This document shows positions 56,989-64,000 of a stretch of 64,000 nucleotides of DNA, in pieces. Made by a program: the position numbers and the translations under genes. Source of the DNA: Salinispora pacifica CNR114 (lineage in GTDB: Bacteria; Actinomycetota; Actinomycetes; Mycobacteriales; Micromonosporaceae); the NCBI RefSeq assembly GCF_000514775.1, contig NZ_KI911468.1, forward strand, positions 4,288-68,287. The letters are read 5' to 3'. Below the pieces are notes generated by a model. The model was not told where the DNA came from. It ran no database searches and saw only the letters and a program-made list of their open reading frames with translations. How positions within the stretch are numbered: the first letter of the stretch is position 1; each line of letters opens with the position of its first letter.

Positions 56989-58775
56989 CCGTGGCCGCCG
57001 GTGCCGCCGTTCGGGTGGATATCAACACCGGCCCCGCCAGCTCCTATGTCGGGCTGCGTGAATGTATCGCCGCGCTCCGCGCGGCAGGTGCCAGCTTTGG
57101 CGAGCTACCCCACCGCCACGCCGCCGAGTGGGCGGAGCTGGCCCCCGACGACAAGCCACAGGACAACCCACTGCCACTCGGCGAGATCGCACTCGCCGCC
57201 TCCGAGCGGCGACTGCACCGGGAGAGCGAGCAGGTGTACCGAGTCCTCTCGGTCGCTGCCGCCGCGCTCTGCGCCGGCACCGCGGAGTTGGGTCGTCCAC
57301 TGCTCGTCAGCGGCGCCGGCGGCACCGACCTGTCGTCCCTGCGCGGGCTGATGCGGGCCGTTGAGCACTCACGGGTCCACCCCGGCGCGGCACTCCTGCT
57401 GGATCGACCCGAATCGGTCCGGGCGCCGCTCGGACCGCACGCCGACTATCGCGCCGAGCGGGCTCGCTGCCTCCGTCGCATGGACCTGCCCATCACTGTC
57501 GAGGATCTCGTGCTGGACCTACCGTCGGTTGCGGCCACCGCGGTGGCGCCCGCCTCCGAGGAGGGCAAGCTCTACCAGCGGGCACGCGACCAGCACAGCT
57601 CCGCCGTCGACCGGGTCGCCGCCGCCATGGCCTACTGCCGACGGGCCTTCTTCTCCGCGAACTGGGAAGGGATGGCGCTCGTCGCCACCGAGGCGATCGA
57701 GCTCCTGCCCGGGGTCCCCACGCCGGCCCTTTCCGAGCTGCTGGCCAAGGCGGAACGCGAGGACAGTCTGGTCCACGCCATCGAGTTCGAAACCACAATC
57801 CTGCGCAGCACCGCTGATATCCGTGGCTTCCTCCTCAAGGTAATCGGCATTCAGGCCGGCTTCCGCGGGGACCAGGACGCGGCTGTCACCGCCTTCCGCG
57901 CCATTCGCGAGCACGACGACGGCCTCTCGCCGGAGATCCGCGCCCAGTCCCACTTGTACACCGCCCTCACCCTCTCCAAGCGCAAGGGCCGCCTAGGCGA
58001 GGCGGTGGCCGAGGTCGAGCAGGGATTCGAGGTTGTCCGGGAACGCCCGAACGAGGCCGACAGCGTCCGGCGGGAACGGGGCTGGCTGCACAACCTGCGC
58101 GGGCTGACCCTCTTCGCCGAGCGACGACTCGGCCCGGCGTTCGAGCATGAGAAGAAGGCTCTCGCCTGCCTCGCCGGCCTGAACGATGCCAGCTCCGCTC
58201 ACCTGCGCATCAATCTGTACTCCAACATCAGTGTGTTGCAGGAGAAGGCCGGCAAGTATTCGTCCGCGCTGGCGACCTGGGACAAGTTCCGGCAAGCCAC
58301 CGGCTCCTCGACCGCGGGCTTCGCCAAGCACCACTCGTATCGCAGCGCCGGGCTGCGGCTGCTGGTCGGTGATCGGGAAGCCGCTGTCAAGGAGATCGAC
58401 ACGACCCTCACCAACGCCGCCGGACTCAACGACATCTTCCACCAGACCGAGGTCCGCCTCGAGCTGGGCATGCTGCACGCCACGGCGGGTCACCGCGAGG
58501 CCGCCGTCGCGGAATACGAGCTGGCCGAGCAGGACGCGCGACGGCTCGGCGACCCCTACCGGATCGCTCTCGCCCAGGCCGGACAGGTGATGACCGGTGG
58601 GGCCGGCGGGGATATCCCGGCCACCGTGGCGAATGCGGAACTGAGCCTGACCCGTCCGGTCGAGGCGACGGCCCTCGCGAAGGCGGTATCCGGCTCAGCG
58701 GAGCTCGCCGAGCTCCTGCCGAAGCCCCGCACGAAGCTCAACCGTCCCTTCGACCTGATCAACTTTCAGGACTGA
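56985..58775 (+). CDS. TPR protein of the RiPP-like locus
   Basis: 596 aa cytoplasmic helical protein. The N-terminal ~160 residues are not repeat-like (a Pro/Asp-rich DDKPQDNPLPLGEIALAASE). From residue ~190 on, TPR-type helix pairs appear, e.g. RDQHSSAVDRVAAAMAYCRR, LYTALTLSKRKGRLGEAVAE, FEHEKKALACLAGLNDASS. No catalytic motif is seen. It may bind and present the precursor, as a scaffold for the two LanB-like enzymes that follow. GTG 56985 overlaps the precursor stop (GTGA); an upstream GTG at 56976 is possible. The next gene starts 2 bases after its stop. Confidence 0.7.
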   Translation: MTVAAGAAVRVDINTGPASSYVGLRECIAALRAAGASFGELPHRHAAEWAELAPDDKPQDNPLPLGEIALAASERRLHRESEQVYRVLSVAAAALCAGTAELGRPLLVSGAGGTDLSSLRGLMRAVEHSRVHPGAALLLDRPESVRAPLGPHADYRAERARCLRRMDLPITVEDLVLDLPSVAATAVAPASEEGKLYQRARDQHSSAVDRVAAAMAYCRRAFFSANWEGMALVATEAIELLPGVPTPALSELLAKAEREDSLVHAIEFETTILRSTADIRGFLLKVIGIQAGFRGDQDAAVTAFRAIREHDDGLSPEIRAQSHLYTALTLSKRKGRLGEAVAEVEQGFEVVRERPNEADSVRRERGWLHNLRGLTLFAERRLGPAFEHEKKALACLAGLNDASSAHLRINLYSNISVLQEKAGKYSSALATWDKFRQATGSSTAGFAKHHSYRSAGLRLLVGDREAAVKEIDTTLTNAAGLNDIFHQTEVRLELGMLHATAGHREAAVAEYELAEQDARRLGDPYRIALAQAGQVMTGGAGGDIPATVANAELSLTRPVEATALAKAVSGSAELAELLPKPRTKLNRPFDLINFQD

Positions 58776-58777
58776 CG

Positions 58778-61213
58778 ATGACTGAGCAACCAACCCCCTG
58801 GCAGCTCTACCCCCGGCTACTCCTCCGTCGGGCGGGCTTCGGCATCGACCTGTTGACCGCCCTGGCCGACGAACCGACGCGAGCAGGCGCCGCGGAGTAC
58901 CGCACGGCGGCGAAACAGTTCGGGCTGTGCCGCACCAATTTGATCGACGGCATCGCCCGGGCGGTCGCCCGGACCGATCGGCAGTCGGACCGGTCGCGAC
59001 TTCGGGCGCTGTCCCGGGCCCGCAGCCGGGCGGGACGCGGCCTGTCGGTGAACCCCGAACAGCTGGACCCCGCGCTGGTTCCAGCGGCGGCGGCCTACGA
59101 CACGGCGCAGGCCGAACTGGAGCAGGCGGGCCAACGGCTGACCGACGTCCTCGCCCAGGAGGCGTTGCGCCGACCGGACCGGGTGCACGCGCTGCTGGCC
59201 AACGACCGGGTCTGCGACGCGTTGCTTCAGCTCTCACCCTCGTTCTACGGCGAGGTCCTACGCTGGCGGCGGGGGTGGGCCACCCGGAGTGCCGGTGCGA
59301 ACCGGAACCGGGCCAAGGACCGCGCCTTCTACCGCCGCGCCTACCTCTACGGCCAGCGCCTCGCCGCGAAGAACGAGACGACAAGTTTCTTCGGTCCGCT
59401 GGTACACGGACGGATCGACCACACGGCCGCCGGGATCGGGTTGGGCCCCGAGACCGGGTCGGGGGTCCACACGACGGAGGCGCAGACCGCGTTCTGGGCC
59501 GTGTGCGAGCTGGCCCGCAACCTCGGCGCCGATCCTGCCGTCCGCGACCAACTGCCAGTGACCTGGGTGCCGGCCTACCGTCGGCGAGCGGAGGCCGAAG
59601 CCGGAACCGGCACCGTGCAGACCAGTGCCGGGCGGCGGATCCGGCTCTCCGGCGCCCACTGGCGACTCGTTCACGACGTCAACGACCACCGTTCGGTACG
59701 GGACCTCGCGGACCTCGCCGGGATGGAGGTCGCCGAGGCACGGGTGGTCCTGGATCGGCTGCGGCAGATCGGCGCCGTCCGGCTGTGGCCCGAGCCGCCG
59801 TCCACCACCGCCCGTCCGCTGGACTGGCTGGTGGGCTTCGCGCAGGAGCATGCCGCCGGCACCGAGTGGCCGGCCCGGCTGCGCGAACTCGCCGCCCTGG
59901 CGGACCGGTACGCAGCCGCCGCCGGACACCACCAGCGGGCGGCCGTGCTCGCCGAGGTGGAGGCGGGTTTCTCGGCGCTGACGGCGACCGACGCCCGCCG
60001 GGCCGGCGGGCAGATGTACGCCGACCGGTTGGTGGTGTCGCTGGACGCCAAGGGCGACCAGTCTCCGGTGGTGGTCGGCGGCGACATCGCCCGACGCTGG
60101 GAGGAGCAGCTCACCCCGGTGCTGGATGTCGCGGCCCGATACGGCGAGCTCCAGCAGCAGGTCGCCGCAGAGTTGTGCGCGAGGGTCGTCAGCGAGACGG
60201 AGACCGGTTCGTTGCCCTATGACGAGCTGATCCGCCGGGTGCTACCAGCGGTTGAGGCCGGGGAGCTGACGGCGCTCGCCGACCCGGTACGGGAGTTCAC
60301 CCAGACCTACACCGAGCTGGTACGCACCGCCCTGCGCGGGCAGGAGGCCCGGTTGTCCACCGCCGCTCTGGCGCCCCTGGCGCCCAGCCCGGGCCGGGAC
60401 CGGTTCGTCAGCCCGGACCTCATGCTGGAGCGGCAGCCGGACGGAACCGACCTGCTGGTCCTGGGCGAGCTGCACCCCTACGTCTTCGCCTGGGGTTCGC
60501 AGGGGCTCTTCTGCGACGACCAGGAGCGGATGCTGGCCGACTTCACCGCGGGGCTCGAGCCGTGGGGCGGCCCCGACCAGCTCGCCACGGTCATCCGTCG
60601 ACGGCGGCACAAGGGTCTGGTCGCCGACTGGTTTCCGGGACGCTTCGTCGAGGTCACCTCCGTCGCCACCGACGACCGGAAGCGCACCGTGGCGCTCGCC
60701 GACCTGACCGCCGTACTGGTCAACGGGGTGCCGCGGCTGCACGCGCCCGACGGTGAACTGACCCTCTACGCCGGCGAGGACGACCACGTCCACCTCCGGG
60801 CCTTCGCCGCACCGGGCGTGGCCCTGCCCCTGGTCCGATTCGGCGACTTCGCACCCCGAATTCGCGTCGGGGAGGTCATCGTGCAGCGGGCCCGCTGGTG
60901 GTTCAGCGCCGCTGACCTTGGCGTCGCCGAGGTCCGGGACGCCGCCACCGCGTTCCTCGCGGTGCAGTCCCTACGCGCCCGGCACGGGCTTCCCCGCTTC
61001 TGCTTCGTCTCGGCGGCACACGAGCCCAAGCCGGTCGGGGTTGACCTCGACAATCCGCTGGCCGTGGACGCGCTGCTGGCGTTGACCCTGGCCGGCGACG
61101 GGAAGGTCTCGCTGGCCGAGATGCGGCCCGCGCCAGAGGCCCTGTGGCTACGCCACGGCGACAGACCCGTGACCGCCGAGTTCCGGATCGCTATGAGAAG
61201 GGCTTCGTCGTGA
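58778..61213 (+). CDS. LanB-like (lantibiotic dehydratase N-terminal-type) enzyme 1
   Basis: 811 aa. Starts with the YPRLLLRRAGFGIDLLTALA motif of this family. It carries the tRNA-dependent glutamylation-domain signature YGQRLAAKNETTSFFGPLVHGR (~residues 192-213, FFGP in place of the TPFG seen in NisB-like enzymes), and ELHPYVFAWGSQGLFCDD later. The length fits the large LanB domain alone, without the ~280-residue C-terminal elimination (SpaB_C) domain of dehydratases. This is the architecture of split or small LanBs, including PEARLs, which append amino acids from aminoacyl-tRNA to a peptide C-terminus. ATG 58778. Confidence 0.78.
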   Translation: MTEQPTPWQLYPRLLLRRAGFGIDLLTALADEPTRAGAAEYRTAAKQFGLCRTNLIDGIARAVARTDRQSDRSRLRALSRARSRAGRGLSVNPEQLDPALVPAAAAYDTAQAELEQAGQRLTDVLAQEALRRPDRVHALLANDRVCDALLQLSPSFYGEVLRWRRGWATRSAGANRNRAKDRAFYRRAYLYGQRLAAKNETTSFFGPLVHGRIDHTAAGIGLGPETGSGVHTTEAQTAFWAVCELARNLGADPAVRDQLPVTWVPAYRRRAEAEAGTGTVQTSAGRRIRLSGAHWRLVHDVNDHRSVRDLADLAGMEVAEARVVLDRLRQIGAVRLWPEPPSTTARPLDWLVGFAQEHAAGTEWPARLRELAALADRYAAAAGHHQRAAVLAEVEAGFSALTATDARRAGGQMYADRLVVSLDAKGDQSPVVVGGDIARRWEEQLTPVLDVAARYGELQQQVAAELCARVVSETETGSLPYDELIRRVLPAVEAGELTALADPVREFTQTYTELVRTALRGQEARLSTAALAPLAPSPGRDRFVSPDLMLERQPDGTDLLVLGELHPYVFAWGSQGLFCDDQERMLADFTAGLEPWGGPDQLATVIRRRRHKGLVADWFPGRFVEVTSVATDDRKRTVALADLTAVLVNGVPRLHAPDGELTLYAGEDDHVHLRAFAAPGVALPLVRFGDFAPRIRVGEVIVQRARWWFSAADLGVAEVRDAATAFLAVQSLRARHGLPRFCFVSAAHEPKPVGVDLDNPLAVDALLALTLAGDGKVSLAEMRPAPEALWLRHGDRPVTAEFRIAMRRASS

Positions 61214-63495
61214 CCGTCCCCACCAGCGCCGGCCCGGCCGACCCCAGCTGGGAGCTGCTGCCGGTCCTCGTGCTGCGCAGCGCCGGCTTCCCCTGGCAAC
61301 TGATCGAGTCCCTGACCTATCGACAGACCGCAGCGTTGCTCGGCGAGTTGGCCACCCTGGAACGAAGGGCTGCCGAGGTAGCCGCCCGAATGCGAGCGTC
61401 GGCTCGCCTCACCCGAGGCCAGCAGAGCAAGCTACGCAACGTCCGCCCGCTACCCCCGTCGGACATCTTCGACGGCGACTGGCTCGCCGAGTGGAACGAG
61501 ATCGCCGAGCAGGCGACGCGGACCCGGGACCAGCTGGAGCCGACCGTCGCGGCGGACGCGGCGACGGTCAATGCCGCGCTCGCGGAGATCCGTACCGACG
61601 CACGGATCAACGATGCCATCGTCTGCTCCTCCCCCGCCGTCCACCGGGATCTGGTCCGGGGGGCGACCGGGGGCAGGATCCGCCGCCAGCTCGCCGCGTA
61701 CGCGCAGCGGCTGGCCGCGAAGAGCGAGACGATGAGCTTCTTCGGGCCGATCAACTACGGCCGGGTGGACGCCGACTCGGACGCGGCGACGACGCTGTCC
61801 TGGGCGGGCCACCGGGAGATCCGGGTTCGCCAGGCGCACTGTGCCGCCCGGGTCAACGACGCCGTCCAGACGATGATCATCGACGATGACTCGTTGGTGA
61901 CGCACCTGGTGCCCATCCGCAAGACCACGGCACGCCCGCCGCGCCGAGACGACCCGGCGGCCGGGTTGATCCGGGCGGTGGACGGCGACCGCACGATCGC
62001 TGAGCTCGCCACGGCCGGGGGCGCCGAGGTGACCCGTACGGTGGGGCTGTTCCGCACGGCCGTGGCCAAGGGGGTGCTGACGCACTCCTGGTGCCCGCCG
62101 GCGACGACGGTGGATCCGTTGCGCTGGACCCTGGAGCGGATCGACGAGGCCGGCGCCGAGACCGCCAGCCGCGCGGCGGCCGTCCGGTCGCTGCTGGTCA
62201 AGGTGCTCGACCTACTCGACAGCTACCCCTGGACCTCGCCGGAGCGCAAGCTGGCCATTCAGGCCGAGGTGGAGTCCCTGCTCCCCACCGGCGGGCCGAC
62301 GAACCGCAGCCGTTTCTACAACGACCGGGTGATCATCCACGAGGCCGCGGTGGGTACTGCCCAGCTGGAGCTCCGGGGGCGGCTCGCCCACGACCTGCGG
62401 GCGGCGGCCGCCCCCGTCCTGGACCTGCTGGCGCATGAGGCGGAGCTGACCCGGGTACAGACCAACCGGGCGGTGGCGCGGCGGCTCGGCCCGGGCCGCA
62501 CTCCGCTGCTGCGAGCGCTGAGCGCCTGCGCGGACATGTCCATCGAGTACGGCGGCCAGCTCAGCACGGAGCTGGCCCGCGTCGTCGGCGAAGCCGGACC
62601 GGAGGCGAGTGAGCTCGACGTCGCCGGTCTGCTGCCCACTGTGCCCGCCCCCACCGCACCGGTTCTCTGCTCCATCGACGTCCTGATCGGCACGGCCGAC
62701 CTGGCCGACTACGACCCGGGTACGACTCCGTTGGTGCTCGGTGACATCCACGACGCGGCGCTACTCACCCCGTGGGCCCTTCAGTTTCATCCGGACGCGG
62801 CGACGCTGCTGGCCGAGCGCGACGCCGCCGTCCGGCGGGCCCTCGGTGACCAGACAGCCGTCAACGTGATCTCCCGGCGGACGACCGGGCTGCCGCCGTT
62901 GGAGTTCCCCGGCGTCGTACTCGAACTGGGCGGCTCCGCCACCGCGGGTCGAGACCGGATCGGTCTGGACGAACTCTGGCTCGACAGTGACGGGGAGCAG
63001 GTGGTGCTTCGGGGAGCCAGCTTTCCCGGGCAGAGCCTGCTGTTGCACAACGGCGAACTCGACACCGCGGTGCACACCGCGCTCGCGCTGCCCCGCATTC
63101 GGCGCGCCGTCCTCCCGCCGCTGCCGTACCTGCCCCGACTGCGCTGGGGCAACGCGGTCTTCTCCCGGCGGCGCTGGCTGGTGCCGAGCGCCGAGGTACA
63201 GACGTCGCTCCGCGGCCAGCGGGACCTGGACCTGCTGCTCGGTGCCGCCCGGTTGGTCACCGAACGCGCCCTGCCGAACCGCTTCTTCGTCAAGTCGCCC
63301 GCCGAACGCAAGCCGGTGTATGTCGACACCGCGAGTCCCGACCTGTTGAAGGGGATGGCGCGGCTGGCGGCCACCGCCGACCACCTCGCCATCACCGAGG
63401 CCCTGCCCGCGCCGACCGACGCCTGGCTTCGCGACGGTGAGCTGCGGTTCGCCTCGGAGCTGCGCTGCGTCTACCTGCGGGGTGGTGGACAGTGA
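61210..63495 (+). CDS. LanB-like (lantibiotic dehydratase N-terminal-type) enzyme 2
   Basis: 761 aa, a divergent paralogue of the preceding enzyme. Opening LLPVLVLRSAGFPWQLIESL parallels LRRAGFG of the first, and the signature block YAQRLAAKSETMSFFGPINYGR (~residues 160-181) matches it closely. It also lacks a recognisable elimination domain. GTG 61210 overlaps the stop of the first enzyme (GTGA). Two such enzymes in one operon can act on one peptide in succession or form a heteromer. The stop overlaps the next start by one base (TGATG). Confidence 0.78.
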   Translation: MTVPTSAGPADPSWELLPVLVLRSAGFPWQLIESLTYRQTAALLGELATLERRAAEVAARMRASARLTRGQQSKLRNVRPLPPSDIFDGDWLAEWNEIAEQATRTRDQLEPTVAADAATVNAALAEIRTDARINDAIVCSSPAVHRDLVRGATGGRIRRQLAAYAQRLAAKSETMSFFGPINYGRVDADSDAATTLSWAGHREIRVRQAHCAARVNDAVQTMIIDDDSLVTHLVPIRKTTARPPRRDDPAAGLIRAVDGDRTIAELATAGGAEVTRTVGLFRTAVAKGVLTHSWCPPATTVDPLRWTLERIDEAGAETASRAAAVRSLLVKVLDLLDSYPWTSPERKLAIQAEVESLLPTGGPTNRSRFYNDRVIIHEAAVGTAQLELRGRLAHDLRAAAAPVLDLLAHEAELTRVQTNRAVARRLGPGRTPLLRALSACADMSIEYGGQLSTELARVVGEAGPEASELDVAGLLPTVPAPTAPVLCSIDVLIGTADLADYDPGTTPLVLGDIHDAALLTPWALQFHPDAATLLAERDAAVRRALGDQTAVNVISRRTTGLPPLEFPGVVLELGGSATAGRDRIGLDELWLDSDGEQVVLRGASFPGQSLLLHNGELDTAVHTALALPRIRRAVLPPLPYLPRLRWGNAVFSRRRWLVPSAEVQTSLRGQRDLDLLLGAARLVTERALPNRFFVKSPAERKPVYVDTASPDLLKGMARLAATADHLAITEALPAPTDAWLRDGELRFASELRCVYLRGGGQ

Positions 63496-64000
63496 TGCGC
63501 CGGGTGATCCTGCCGCCCCTGTACGACCTGAGCCTCGAACCGATCCTGGGGCCCGCCGACGAGCTTTTCGACGCCAACGCTGAGTTCCTCGACCGGCTCT
63601 GCGCTCCGGTGCGCCTGCGCACGTTGGCCGAGTCCGCGGCGCGGCCGACGTCTGGTGTGACCACCGCCGAGACGGCCACCAAGGCGCTCTTCGCCGCGGG
63701 CGCCGCGACGATCCTGGACCGCGGGCGCTACGACTGGGGCCGACTCCGGGCGACGGGGCTGGCCCTGCGGCTGACCGCCGAAGCAGATCCGACGATCCGG
63801 TTGGCCGTAGACGATGTCGAGCTGGTCCACGGCACCACCGAGTCGGGCGCCGACGTGGTGTCTGCCGCGACCGGTACCGCCCTGTTCGGGCCGGAGGCCG
63901 ACCGGGCCCGATCCTGGGCACCGGGGGCTCGCGTGCACCTGCTGGTCGAAACCGACCAGCAGCTTCCGGCCGCTGCCGCGCTGGCGAAGGCGTTGGGTCC
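63495..64000 (+). CDS. unknown protein of the RiPP-like operon, cut by window end
   Basis: At least 168 residues before the window ends, in a reading frame from ATG 63495 that overlaps the previous stop (TGATG), with an in-frame GTG 3 bases upstream. It starts MRRVILPPLYDLSLEPILGP, and its visible end, VHLLVETDQQLPAAAALAKA, resembles the Rossmann-like opening of B12-binding/radical-SAM RiPP enzymes. That resemblance is weak. Its 3' end lies outside the window, so length and catalytic motifs cannot be judged. Confidence 0.6.
   Translation, partial: MRRVILPPLYDLSLEPILGPADELFDANAEFLDRLCAPVRLRTLAESAARPTSGVTTAETATKALFAAGAATILDRGRYDWGRLRATGLALRLTAEADPTIRLAVDDVELVHGTTESGADVVSAATGTALFGPEADRARSWAPGARVHLLVETDQQLPAAAALAKALG

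Noticed and set aside
56740..63495. Calling the locus a class I lanthipeptide cluster
   Set aside because: The precursor has no Cys and one Ser after the recognition motif, neither LanB-like protein shows an elimination domain, and no LanC cyclase is seen in the window.
1..64000. tRNA, rRNA, CRISPR, transposase or integrase genes
   Set aside because: I looked for tRNA-like T-loops, regular repeat-spacer arrays and DDE/tyrosine recombinase motifs and recognised none.

Overview
The window is high-GC actinobacterial DNA with GTG/ATG/TTG starts, many 4-base start/stop overlaps (GTGA, ATGA) and several probable leaderless genes. The divergent murD2/murL pair, the DUF397/Scr1-type regulator pair and the general gene style point to Micromonosporaceae (Micromonospora/Salinispora-like). 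That placement is an inference from gene content.

Layout. (1) 0.3-5.2 kb: small accessory genes, namely an AraC regulator, a frameshifted NmrA-type reductase, an SDR, and a MerR regulator with HEAT repeats next to a HEAT-repeat partner. (2) 5.3-6.6 kb: asparaginase coupled to a cyclase that is cut off after 75 codons. (3) 6.6-13.2 kb: an inserted-looking region. It holds a five-cistron operon (tiny ORF, two YbaB-like proteins, a secreted protein, a WXG100-like protein), then a 99-bp stray copy of the murD2 3' end, then a two-gene cassette of a P-loop NTPase and a membrane-anchored PBP1-like receptor. The intact murD2 tail closes the region, so the cassette lies between direct repeats. (4) 13.2-18.7 kb: murD2 and murL (L-Glu route to D-Glu in peptidoglycan), a PucR regulator and an rRNA methyltransferase. 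(5) 19-26 kb: accessory genes, including an HTH-NACHT-membrane protein, a secreted serine protease, a DUF397/DUF5753 pair, a decayed phosphotransferase, an SDR and a VOC protein. (6) 26-30.5 kb: an rpmF-cobW operon, a class A PBP and an AhpD-like protein. (7) 30.7-42.3 kb: a conserved core block (SPFH, NfeD, DUF3097, conserved hypothetical, HAD, ferrochelatase, FabI, FabG, VWA, DUF58, MoxR) that matches the order around fabG1-inhA-hemZ in Mycobacterium. An unexplained leader-like element on the opposite strand interrupts it. (8) 42.5-49.2 kb: PH-domain membrane proteins, PAP2 phosphatase, thioesterase, MBL hydrolase and a MarR/MFS pair. (9) 49.5-50.6 kb: a secreted AA10 LPMO with CBM2. (10) 50.7-55.8 kb: a sigma factor / intracellular subtilase / CHAT-TPR module. 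(11) 56.1 kb to the end: a RiPP-like locus, namely FMN reductase, a cysteine-free precursor peptide with a DLDN-FDLD acidic motif and an IQWRR C-terminus, a TPR protein, two LanB-like enzymes lacking an obvious elimination domain, and a further gene cut by the window edge.

The best candidates for undescribed systems are the RiPP-like locus (it cannot make lanthionine from this peptide, so aminoacyl-tRNA-dependent peptide extension or another chemistry is likelier), the NTPase/PBP1-like receptor cassette between murD2-tail repeats, and the sigma/subtilase/CHAT module. No tRNA, rRNA, CRISPR array, transposase or integrase was recognised.
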